Assembly (NCBI GenBank): GCA_030549775.1
Contig: CM060175.1
Location: 64,841,245-64,905,244, forward strand
DNA: 64,000 bases
Reading direction: 5' to 3'
DNA from: Tamarix chinensis
Lineage: Eukaryota; Streptophyta; Magnoliopsida; Caryophyllales; Tamaricaceae
The notes beneath the pieces were generated by a model that made no database searches, was not told where the DNA came from, and saw only the letters and a list, made by a program, of their open reading frames with translations. A program made the position numbers and the translations under genes. This document shows, piece by piece, positions 11,855 to 21,094 of this stretch. Position 1 is the stretch's first letter, and every line of letters begins with the position of its first letter.

Positions 11855-12590
11855 GTGCATGATTTACTTATTAAATAAGCGCATGAGGGGGATATGGCTA
11901 GTCATTTTGGTGTTCATAAAACTATATAAATATTATAAGAGCATTTCTATTGGCAATTAATGTTAAAATTAGTACAAGCTATTATTGGGAGATGTGTGAC
12001 TTCTCAAAAGAGTAAGAGTGTCTTCTATAAATGTTTGAATACTCCTTTATCTATTTCTAGTTAACCATGGGAGGGGGTTAGTATTGACTTTATCCTAAGG
12101 TTACCAAGGACACAAAAGGGAAAGGATTCTATTATGTTATTGATTGATAGGTTTTCTAAAATGGCACATTTTATTCCTTGTAATAAAATGCATGATGCAA
12201 CTCATGTGAGGGATTTATATTTCAAGGAAATAATAAGATTACATGGTATTCCCAAAAGTATAGTGTCAAATAGAGATATAAAATTATTGAACTACTTTTG
12301 AAAGACTCTTTGGCATATGTTAGGTACTAAGTTGTTGTTATTACATCTCATCACCAACAAATGGATGCTCAAACCAAAGTGATTAATAGAATATTGGGAA
12401 CTTTACCGAGAGGATTAGTTAACAAAAGTAAAAAAGAAATGGGATATAAAACCTGCACATTTGGAATTTGCATATAATAGGAGTCCTTTTAGTGCAATTC
12501 AATCGAGTCCAATTAAAGTTATCTATGGAATTAATCATTTTCTGTCTATTGATATGTTGTCATTAAAGAAAGGTGATATTAAGAACTATA
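11855..12590 (+). pseudogene. Integrase, gypsy element 1, catalytic Glu lost and C-terminus deleted
   Basis: Integrase inserts the cDNA into the chromosome. The N-terminal zinc-binding region keeps both histidines ('AHEGDMASHFGVHKT', about 11880-11925) and 'GRCVTSQKSKS', where the second Cys is Ser. The core has the first Asp in 'WEGVSIDFI' (about 12069) and the second in '[13 protein letters not shown]' (about 12265-12300). The catalytic Glu of the third motif is Lys ('AQTKVINRILG', codon 12376-12378). After 'FAYNRSPFSA' and 'VIYGINHF' the frame jumps from 'KKGDIKNYN' straight to 'LRKNSLLQEE'. Compared with element 2, roughly 110 codons of the integrase C-terminal domain (the 'RDFVWLYLRKE' to 'TFNVGYI' part) are missing. 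Confidence 0.85.
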
Positions 12591-12793
12591 ATTTGAGGAA
12601 AAACTCTCTTCTACAAGAGGAGAATAATGCAGGAGCATCTCCATCTTATTCTTCTAATATTGGAGGTCAAGAGTTAGCATATTTGGACATGGCACCAATT
12701 ATTCTTGAAAATCTTGAACATCTTTATGATAACTCTAATAATGTTTCATTAAGTGATTCTTGCAAGTATTATATATGTTTACAAGAAGAATAA
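12461..12793 (+). pseudogene. Frame crossing from integrase through the PPT into the 3' LTR
   Basis: This 110-codon open frame begins in integrase (MEFAYNRSPFSA), passes through the polypurine tract as 'LLQEENNAG', and continues for about 55 codons in the 3' LTR as 'GGQELAYLDMAPIILENLEH...'. The same peptide, with substitutions, is encoded at the start of the 5' LTR (about 2290-2465). Coding sequence that overlaps the LTR is known in some chromoviruses. The peptide has no domain I recognise. Confidence 0.7.
12613..12624 (+). other. Polypurine tract of gypsy element 1
   Basis: ACAAGAGGAGAA directly precedes the 3' LTR. It is the expected plus-strand primer position, and the equivalent tract in element 2 (AACAAGGGGAGAA, 50381-50393) sits at the same place. 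Confidence 0.8.
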
Positions 12794-13450
12794 TTCACCT
12801 AAGATATCTAGTGTACAAGACAATGATAATGCAAGGGTTATCAAGTTGCATAGAAGACAAAGCTAAAAGACGCAAAGCTTAATTACTTGATTATTCTATG
12901 TGTTATATGAATAGGGTTTTGTGTAGCTTTGATATTTTATGTATACTCTGTAATGTTTTGTAATTGGTAATTGTAAACCATTATATGTGCAATATAGGCA
13001 TGCACTAGTTTAGTTTTTTATTAATTAGGCTAGTTAGTTTGGGCTTGGTTAGTAAAGGGTGAATTAGGCCTGCATGTGTTTATATATTTGTGTGTGTGAG
13101 TATGTGTGTGTCTATGTATGTATGTATAACAATGCCCTAAACATTTGGTCATTATTAATGAATGAGAATTAGATGACTTGTAAATAAAGATAGAATTAGA
13201 TTCTCCCTTCTTTCTTCCTAAAGTGAGTTTATCTTGAGAGTTTAGGCATTGTTTTCTAGAGAAAATTTCGTGATTTCTCTTTAGAATTGAGTTGATATTG
13301 GTGAAGATCAAATTCATAGCCATAGAACTTGTTGAAGACTACTCCATATTTTGAGTATTAAATCAACTTTGATCATCATTTCTACTACAAGAAACAGACA
13401 AAAAGGTCATACATTGTGAAATAATAATTCCTCTATTATCTTCCATGTCA
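12625..13450 (+). repeat. 3' LTR of gypsy element 1
   Basis: Matches 2282-3077. It starts TAATGCAGGAGC (the expected TG is mutated) and ends 'cttccatgtca' before the target duplication 'tatgt'. It contains TG/GTATG simple repeats (13080-13130) that are longer than in the 5' LTR. Confidence 0.9.
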
Positions 13451-13455
13451 TATGT

Positions 13456-14220
13456 GTTAAAAAATTGGCGAAGTTTGGAGCATGTTGACTTTTGTAAGAT
13501 TTTGGGTATAATTGTCCATAGGGATTATGGTTCACATTAGTGAGTATTTGATGGAATATAGGCATACCATTATAAATTTTTTTAGGGGGGAGATTTTACA
13601 TAAAGTTTGATATGTAAAGTGTTGGTTTTAATTTTTTTGGGTTAAGTTATGCTAACATAAAGTTTTGAGGTGTTTTGGTAATATAAGGGCAAAATGGTCA
13701 TATTTGGTTAATTATGAAATTTTGAGATTGTAAAAATGTTATTATGTTTAAAATATGAGTGATATGTGATTACTTAGGTTAATATGGTTAACACAAGTAT
13801 TAATGTTATATGAAAATGACTTAAAATGAGTTTAGAAACCCTAAGGGTAATATTGATATATATGTGTAAAACATTAAATTTAACTCCTATTTTTAGATGT
13901 GGTGTTTATAATGATATATTGGATTGTTACATTAAACTTGGTGAGTTGGTACTTGGTAAATATTATCAATGGAGATATGGCATAAATAGATATCAGGGTT
14001 TTATAAGGGTATGATGGTATTTTCATTGGTGTTTGTCACATTTTGGCTTGGTTTAACTTCTCTCCTATATCATGGTCATTCTTTGTTATTATGTCATTTT
14101 TAACTTAGTTATCTATGATGTAAATCTATGTATACATATGTTAATCAATTGTTGGTATAAATTTGGTAATAATTAATAATCGATATTTCATGTAGCAAGT
14201 TAGAGTTCATAGTTAGGTGC
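13456..14220. other. No gene seen; old flank of element 1
   Basis: AT-rich sequence that would be continuous with 1-2276 before element 1 inserted. Phrases such as 'gggcaaaatggtcatatttgg' resemble interior parts of the large LTR-like family (compare 'gggtaaaatggtctttt' in copy A near 5568), so it may be a decayed LTR, but I cannot find its ends. Confidence 0.4.
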
Positions 14221-14660
14221 TATATTACAATAAGAAACCGTATTTATAACAATGTGTTTTGGCAACAACCGAAAATATTTTTTGCAAAAAAAGTATTTTT
14301 AGCAACAAGAATTAACTATTATGGCAATAGGGTGTTGTCATAAATATATTTTTTTGCAACAACACTATATCATTGCAAAAATAAAATAAAAAATACAATC
14401 ATGTCATATTATGGTTACTGAAAACTAAATACTTTTTGCAATGAAAATATTGTAACAAAAGATATTATGTTGCAACCAATTAATTGGGCATGGCCAAAAA
14501 ATTTACATGAATAGAGAATGAAAAAAATTGTCTTACTTAATTTTATACATAATATATTTGTAGCCACAATATGTTATTATTGCTAAAAAAATTATTTTTC
14601 CTACAATAATTTTGTTGTGAAAACCTATTTACTACACCAATTTTTAGTTGTGGACAAAAT
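14221..14660 (+). mobile_element. CACTA-type subterminal sequence (remnant)
   Basis: 'attacaataagaaacc' at 14224 resembles the common CACTA start CACTACAAGAAA. It is followed by many copies, in both orientations, of a short motif around 'gcaacaa/ttgcaa' spaced every 30-60 bases (14270-14650), the pattern of CACTA subterminal repeats that bind the transposase. A similar block lies at 52780-53267. The terminal CACTA is not intact and no transposase is present. Confidence 0.4.
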
Positions 14661-15360
14661 ATTGTGCAGTTAAATAATTTAATTTGTTGCTTCCAACCTA
14701 AAAGATTGTTCAATATTTTTTTTAAACTTATATTAGAGTATTTTTATTTAACAAAATTAATAGAAATGAAAAATGTGAAGAAATTATAAAAACTGTTTTA
14801 TAATTTGTGAAAACTCATTTTCTTAAGAAACAAAAAACTATAATAATTTGTGAAGACTCATTTTAAGAAACAAAAACTCTATAACAATCTAGAATTTTAT
14901 TTAATATGGGGACTTGTTACCAGCATCCAAAAATAGTTCTATAAATTTTAAACTAACTACAAAATAACCTTGACCAAAACTTTTAACGTGATTCCTTTTT
15001 GTGCCCAATAGCTAAGATTTTAATTGAAGGTACCAAAAAAAATAATTATAAACATTAATGATAAATATTCTAAGATTATGAAGATTGACTTATGAATCAC
15101 TATAGAAGAAAGTAAAGGTGAAATTTGAAGATAAGTATTTACTCTACAATTTGGATATAATTGGAAAGCTTATTAAATCAAGAGTCCAACGCATCTTTCG
15201 GAACTTAAATCCTAGTTTTGTGCACAAAGTCATGATTATTTATCATATGTGCGTCAAGCTGAATTTTTATACACAAATGGATAAAGTGTCGTAATTAGTA
15301 TTGTGGATGCCATTATCTTTTCATATTTATTAGCTAGGTTGTTATTGACTTAGTTGATAA
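14661..15360. other. No gene seen
   Basis: AT-rich stretch; no domain, repeat or RNA gene recognised on either strand. Confidence 0.5.
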
Positions 15361-15363
15361 TTA

Positions 15364-15960
15364 TGTTAGGATATTAGTTAGTTAATTTATTTTTTAATTA
15401 AAAGATTAGATAGGATTTATCTTTTATATTATGTTGTGCTTTATCTTTTTAAGATTTTATTAGGATTTAATTATTATTATCATAAGATATTACTATTCAC
15501 ATTAATAGTATTGTAAATAGTGATTTACTCTATGTTTATGTTATTTAGATTTAGTTTATCTTATTATTAAGAAGGTTATATGAGGAGGTGGATATTAACT
15601 TATAAATATCCTATGTAAACTTATTATTTGAGAATGATAATTGAATTGAGTTATAAAATCGAGTTTTCTCTCATTGAAATCCTATGTGAGTTTCTTTGTT
15701 CTATGTTTACATTATCTATGTGAGTCATAAACTAGACATGTGTTTATATTATCTTATCTATGTGAGGGATAATTTAGAAATCTTCTATACATTTCCTGTA
15801 TGGGTTTGTATAGAGTTATCTAGTGAAGTTTACAATGTGTTTCTTCATTATAGATCCTTTGAGAGTTATCTGTGTGAGGCTTTCAAAGCTAGTTTGAAGA
15901 ATTAATTTGTATGATCCTTCATCCATATCCTTAATTTAGAATTCATCATTCATTTGTTAT
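15364..15960 (+). repeat. LTR-like sequence of another retrotransposon
   Basis: Begins TGTTAGGATATTAGTTAG. It has an AT-rich U3-like part, a TATA-like 'acttataaatatcct' near 15598, and then 'gagttttctctcattgaaat' followed by 'cctatgtgagttt', the layout of a plant LTR U3-R-U5. The latter phrase resembles 'gaaattctatgtgagttc' in the 3' LTR of element 2 (about 50919-50936), so the two may be distantly related. I could not fix the right end or a target duplication. Confidence 0.4.
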
Positions 15961-16175
15961 TATAAAATTAGATAAAATAGAAAATTTTAAAAATCACTTA
16001 TTTTGCTATGTACGAAACATAAGTCCTAGCTATTCTTCAGTGTTAACTCTTGTGATTCGTTGGCTGCAATAAACCAATGCAACTACTATCCCTCCCTCCC
16101 ATCACCGACTCTGCTCTCCTCAACTTTAAATATTGTGAAACTCATCATCTTAAATTTTAGCACCACACAACCTCT
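15961..16175. other. No gene seen; target of the 16176 insertion
   Basis: Unremarkable sequence. It would join 18925 onwards if the insertion at 16176-18924 were removed. Confidence 0.4.
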
Positions 16176-17401
16176 TGTAATACCCCTAAATTTTAAGATT
16201 AAATATTTACATTTAAAAATTATAAGTGGTCAAAAATAAAATTAGGTGACCAGCCGAGTGGTATAAGGGTAACCAGTCGACAGGTAAACTATTGGATTGG
16301 TTATCCTCACTAGTGGAGTGTTTTGGAAATAAGGGAAGAACATAAATGCCTATGAACTAGTCAATTAGTTGAACAACACTAGTCGAGTAGTGTCTCAAGT
16401 CGAAATACCATTTCTCTAGTTTGGTGAAAGTCTAGCTTAATTAGTTGGCTCATAAACTAAAACTAGTCAACTAGTTTTACCAATACCAATTAACTATTTT
16501 ACCTAAGAGAAATACTTAACAACAATATTTGATTAAGTGAAATAATATCTAACTTAACCACACAATCCTATAATGCTTCTAAACTATTAAAACATGTATA
16601 AAAATGTACTCACACCATTAAACATAGACCCAGGCCCATACAAATTATAACTAATCTCATGCTTGATTTATCAAAAACCACAATAAGGCCAAATGGCTAG
16701 AAACATGTTCATACCATCAAAATATATAGCTCATGCTATCAAGCTTAAGATCATAAACCAAATTTATGCATGCTTGACATGGAACATACCAAAATCATGA
16801 AATCATAATATAAACCACAAACACATAAACATATCAAAGATAAGATTGTGTTGCCTTCTTACAATGATCTTCTAGAAATATAACTCCTAATTTAATGGCT
16901 ACTACAAAGACTCTTGATTTACCTAAGAGAATCAAGAATCTAAAAAGAAAGTCAAAACCCATTTAAAACTAAATTAAAATAAAAAGAGAGAGAGAGGAAG
17001 GAAAGAAGCACAACCCAACCTCCTCCCAAGAGTAAGGTTATAACAAGGAGAAAAAGAAGGTCTTCAACCTCTCTTGCACTTTAATCATCCTTTTCTTAAG
17101 AAAAAGCAATGAATAATTAAAGTAAATACTAGAAGAATAAAGGAGAGAGTTAGCTGAGAAAATGAAGGGACAAATAATAGGTAAGGGCCTAATTTTCTAG
17201 TAGAAAAAATAGGGAAGAAACATGGGGAAAGCTCAATACTTAGCAAAATAAACCAAGGACAAAGAAAAAGAAATCAGAGAAAGTTCTAAGGCTAAGGTTA
17301 ATATGAATTATAAATAAGGTTAGATAAGGGACGATGGTTGACACTTCAAGAGAATAAAGTGAGAGGAAGTGTTGACTTTGATTGAGTGTAATATATAAAG
17401 T

Positions 17402-17700
17402 GTAAGAGGTGAAAATGGTAAATCATAGGGAGATATGGAGTAAATTTAGGCCATGATAAAGGTGATGCAAGTCAGGGTTTTAAGGTAAGAGGTGAAAATG
17501 GTAAATCATAGGGAGATATGGAGTAAATTTAGGCCATGATAAAGGTGATGCAAGTCAGGGTTTTAAGGGAAGGTTTGTATATATCCCTTGTTGGTTGAAG
17601 ATAGATGAAATTCGATGCGTAAAATAATGTGATATAAGTCAGGGTTTTAAAGGAAGGTTTGTATATATCCCTAGTTGGTTGAAGATAGATGAAAGTCGAT
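17402..17700. repeat. Two adjacent tandem duplications (83- and 84-bp units)
   Basis: The segment starting 'gtaagaggtgaaaatggtaa' at 17402 is repeated without a visible mismatch from 17485, giving a period of 83 bases. Directly downstream a second unit, starting 'gtcagggttttaa' at 17554, is repeated from 17638 with a few mismatches (period 84). The first duplication is clearly recent. Confidence 0.92.
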
Positions 17701-18465
17701 GCGTAAGACAATAGCTAAATATTTTTTTTCACATATGTAGGATCTTTGAGTTTGGTTTAATGAACAACAAAGTCGACCAAAGAAGGATGAAGCTTGATGG
17801 TTTGGATGATTCAAATGTAGTCTTCAATTGGAAAATTTGATTTACTCCAATATCACAAGAATTTATATAGAAAAACCTCTAATTATCTAGAGAATGGTTC
17901 TAAAATTCACTCTTCACTTGAAGAGAAAATAGGAAGAAAGATTTACTAAGATTTTTTACTCTATTTCTCTTTTTATTAATTAAGTGCTCCATTCATTATG
18001 GTTATTAGCCACCACCAAATGTACAAGGCACACACATATGACTTATGACGCCAAGCCTAACTCTCCTTAATTAAGCCCAAATCAATCAACCTAATTGAAT
18101 AAGAGTTAAGCTAACACATGTCCATATGGTGTGTGTATAATGAGTTATAATTACAATGACAAGATATTACAAAGTTTACATAAAATATCAAAGCTACATA
18201 AAACCTAATCATGATATTACATGGAATAATCAGATAATCAAGCTTCATATCTTGTAACTTTATCGTCCATGCAACTTTGTAACCCTTACATTATTATTAT
18301 CTTGTATATTAGATATCATTGGTGAAGTTTCCTTCTTGCAAACATATGTAATATCTACAAGAATTACTTAATGAAACATTATTAAGGTTATCTGGGACTA
18401 ACACCAAATATGCTAACTCTTACCCTTCAACATGAAAAGAATGAGATGGAGATGCATCTAGATCA
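17700..18465 (-). repeat. Reversed solo LTR of the gypsy element 1 family
   Basis: Read on the minus strand this matches the LTRs at 2282 and 12625 from end to end: 'gatgcatctccatctc' near the start, then the reversed 'tggtaatacaaagcttgat' region, 'tttgatattttatgtaaact' and 'acatttggt'. No coding region of the element is attached on either side, so it is a solo LTR or truncated copy nested in unit E. Boundaries are accurate to about ten bases; the right side ends '..gatgcatctagatca'. Confidence 0.75.
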
Positions 18466-18924
18466 ATAGTGAGGGAGAGAAAGAAAGGTGAGAAAGTATC
18501 TCAAAAGTGCTTTAGGATATTTTTAGCTAAACGAAATCATAAAATGATATAAATAGTTTAAAAGTACTTTCAAAGCATCAAAATATGTTTATTAGCATAA
18601 ATAGACTCTAATTATAAATTTAGGAATTTATTGGGAGAGAAATCAAAATATAAATCATAAAGCACTTGAAAGTTTTAATAGAACTAGTTGAATAGTTGTG
18701 ATAACCAGTGGACTTTTTTTCTCCCACTATTTGATGGGTTCTTCTAGAATGGATGCATGAGTTTTTAGATGAACTAGTTGACTAGTTTTGGGTGATAAAT
18801 TGATTGATTCACCTAAAGCTTATTATTGACCCATTTTGCAAGATCTTTACAAAATCAAAATCATTTTTTTTTATATCAATATAATATTAAATATATTTTG
18901 AAGGAATTAGGATAGGGTATTGCA

Positions 18925-20035
18925 TCTTTATTTTCTAATCCAAAATCTAGCCTCACTTCCAATATTTATATTCATTGTCGTGCTACTTATCAATTTGTTG
19001 GTTATCAACACATGGTTCTAGTTTGTCACTCCCATCTCCTTTTCAACTCCATCCCCTCGTTGGGTAAGGCTTTAATTTGAGAAAATAATTTCACTCAATT
19101 TTTAAACTTTTCATTTAATTTATTCTTTACATTTCACATATTTATTACTATTTCCATATTATGATTTGGGGCTTACATATGTACTTCTTTTTTGTGGCAT
19201 TCAAAGGTTTATATGGGAAGTTCTTATTTACTAGTAATGTGTTCAATTGTTGTTGTGAAAGTTTATTAAAACTTGTTCAATTGTTTACTTGTACTAATTG
19301 TGTATTAGCTCATTAAAAGATTTGTTTAGTTTTTCTTATGAAGATCCTTTCAAAATAAGTAATTAATATTATTATAAAAGTGAACAACAAATGCTTGGCT
19401 AATTAATATTATTTGGGTTGGGCTAGCTAATTCAAATTAGTAATTTTATCCCTAAAACCAAACTTCCCAATCTCATAACTAGGATTAGTTAATAATTTTA
19501 GTACACCAATTATATAAGGGCAATAAAATTTATAATGCAAAGTAGCATTGAATTTAAAGTTTTATATGCCTTTTAATCTCTATCATTTGAATTACCTTCT
19601 TGTCGATGGAAGTGAGGTGTGTGTGCCTAAGAAGTATACATTCCAAATAGCATTGTGCTTCTGAGCTTAAGTGTGGATTCCCAATTATATATCTTGTTAA
19701 ATATCTTTTATAATTGATAGAGTTTGGAATTATTGAATAGGTACCTTGAGAGTATTAATGGAAAAGTATATTCTTTCATTCTTTATGACATTTATCTTTT
19801 TGTTTTTGGTAATTAATGCAAGGTTTTACTATGATTAAACTAACATGAAGTAAAAAACTATTAATCACACAAGTAGGTTATGAGCTATATAAGCAACGAG
19901 CCTATTAGCTCGGCTAAAGTTTTAAAACTATTATTGTTATGTGGATAAGATACTTTATATGTGATATCCATCACTACTAAATTTAGGATCGGTTGAGATG
20001 TGCATTGTTGTTGTTGTTGAAAAATTATCTGATTC
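18925..20035. other. No gene seen
   Basis: AT-rich sequence without recognisable domains. Several short open frames have no family signature. Confidence 0.5.
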
Positions 20036-20039
20036 CTTT

Positions 20040-20520
20040 ATTATCAAGAAGAGTAAACATAAGCATCCAACGCTACCTTTGATGCTATCTTCTTCTCCTT
20101 AAATTTACATCTATGGTGTGAAATCCATTTCACTGCATCCATAGAAGATCTTGTAGCATGTTCTAGACCCATGTTTTTACTATCACCCATGGAAAATAAT
20201 TCTTGTCTAACTTCTTCATTGATAATAGGTAATATTAAGCATTTTTATGAACTTTAGTTTTTAAATTTCCTTAGGCAAAATCAATAGGGTTAAGAGATAC
20301 ATGAGAAATGCTAGAGGATCCTATTAAACCTTTATAAATATCCACAAACATTTGTTGAATCTCCATATGATTAGTAACCATATTGTTCTAAGTACAAATT
20401 CTATAAGTGAGATTTCTTTTATGTGTCCCATTCATTGAGGGATGAAAGAATTTTGTATTTTGATCTCCCATATTTATCTAGCTTACCTTTTATTACTATT
20501 TATAGAATTATTATTTATAG
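20040..20520 (-). pseudogene. LINE (L1-type) fragment, start of RT region
   Basis: On the minus strand the frame reads 'INMGDQNTKFFHPSMNGTHK' (about 20465-20405), then 'NNMVTNHMEIQQMFVDIYKG' and 'LIGSSSISHVSLNP' (about 20375-20290). This is the conserved block between endonuclease and RT of plant L1-type LINEs ('W...GD.NTKFFH...R...N.I'). Further on, 'EEVRQELFSMGDSK' corresponds to the start of the RT domain, after which similarity fades near 20040. Only about 150 codons remain, with stops and a frameshift. Confidence 0.75.
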
Positions 20521-20539
20521 TGAAAAATGGGTTGGACAA

Positions 20540-20770
20540 ATATTCAAGAAAACCTTAAGGATATGTTTGATTTGTGGAAAGTTGGGAGGAAAGGAAAAAA
20601 AGAATAAGTTTTTTTTCCTTTATCTGGGTGATGGAAAAAAAAACTTATGGAAATTTTTTTCTTAGAAAATACATTATTGTGTTTGGTTGTCTGAAAAAAT
20701 TCGTGTAAAATATTTTCCTTCATAAAAAACACTTTCTTGTGTTTGGTTTGTTAGGAAAGAAAATACCAAA
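20540..20770. other. GGAAAA/TTTTCC-rich block, possible MITE remnant
   Basis: Short, partly self-complementary block with repeated 'gtgtttggtt' and 'ggaaa/tttcc' words. A similar block is found at 44290-44540 ('aaccaaacaag', 'ggaaaac', 'ttttcc'). Such blocks are common at ends of small plant DNA transposons, but I see no clear terminal repeats or target duplication. Confidence 0.25.
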
Positions 20771-21094
20771 ATTTTATTTATTTACTTATACTTATAATTA
20801 ATTACTTACTTAAAAAACATATAATATTATCCTATCGCATTCACCTTTTCCTCTACCTTTGCAATCTCTGCCACCACCCCACCTCTACCTCCACCACAAA
20901 AATTTTGTTAGGTTGTATTTCCATTGTACTTTAATATCATTCCATTAATATTTTTAATATTCTTGAATCATTTGTTTTACTACAAATCATTTACCAAAAT
21001 ATATAGAAGCTATATTTATTTTAAAATAAAAAAGTTAATAAGAAAAAAATCACACCATTATCAAAATAATGATAAAAACCTTTATCAATGAGAA
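20771..21094. other. No gene seen
   Basis: AT-rich spacer between the two LINE fragments. Confidence 0.5.

Larger units (their letters stand above)
2282..13450 (+). mobile_element. Ty3/gypsy LTR retrotransposon 1, complete but dead, with nested insertion
   Basis: A full Ty3/gypsy structure can be followed: 5' LTR (2282-3077), primer-binding site (3082), gag, aspartic protease, reverse transcriptase, RNase H, integrase, polypurine tract (about 12613-12624) and 3' LTR (12625-13450). The five bases before (2277-2281) and after (13451-13455) are both 'tatgt', a perfect target-site duplication. Without the nested 4.3-kb unit at 3518-7860 the element is about 6.8 kb. The order protease-RT-RNaseH-integrase is that of Ty3/gypsy. 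All coding parts carry many stops and frameshifts, so it cannot transpose. The two LTRs differ visibly: about 17 mismatches over a hand-aligned 160 bases at their 5' ends, so it is not a recent insertion. Lineage within Ty3/gypsy is not certain; the reading frame that runs through the PPT into the LTR recalls some chromoviruses such as the CRM group. Confidence 0.93.
16176..18924 (-). mobile_element. LTR-like unit E with TGTAATACCCC / GGGTATTGCA ends
   Basis: Starts TGTAATACCCC and ends GGGTATTGCA, inverse ends like those of the large family, but the interior is different: it has many 'actagtcaactagtt'-type words at both ends (16240-16490 and 18680-18790). A purine-rich tract at 16980-17010 and later suggests that its leader faces the minus strand. 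Flanking bases are 'cctct' and 'tcttt', not a clean duplication. No protein region is visible. It contains a nested reversed LTR (about 17700-18465) and recent tandem duplications (17402-17700). Without the nested LTR it is about 2.0 kb. It may be a solo LTR of a related family. Confidence 0.6.

Noticed and set aside
16240..16300. tRNA-like phrase 'agccgagtggtataagg'
   Set aside because: Resembles the D-arm of Ser/Leu tRNAs by chance; no acceptor stem, anticodon arm or T-loop can be formed around it.
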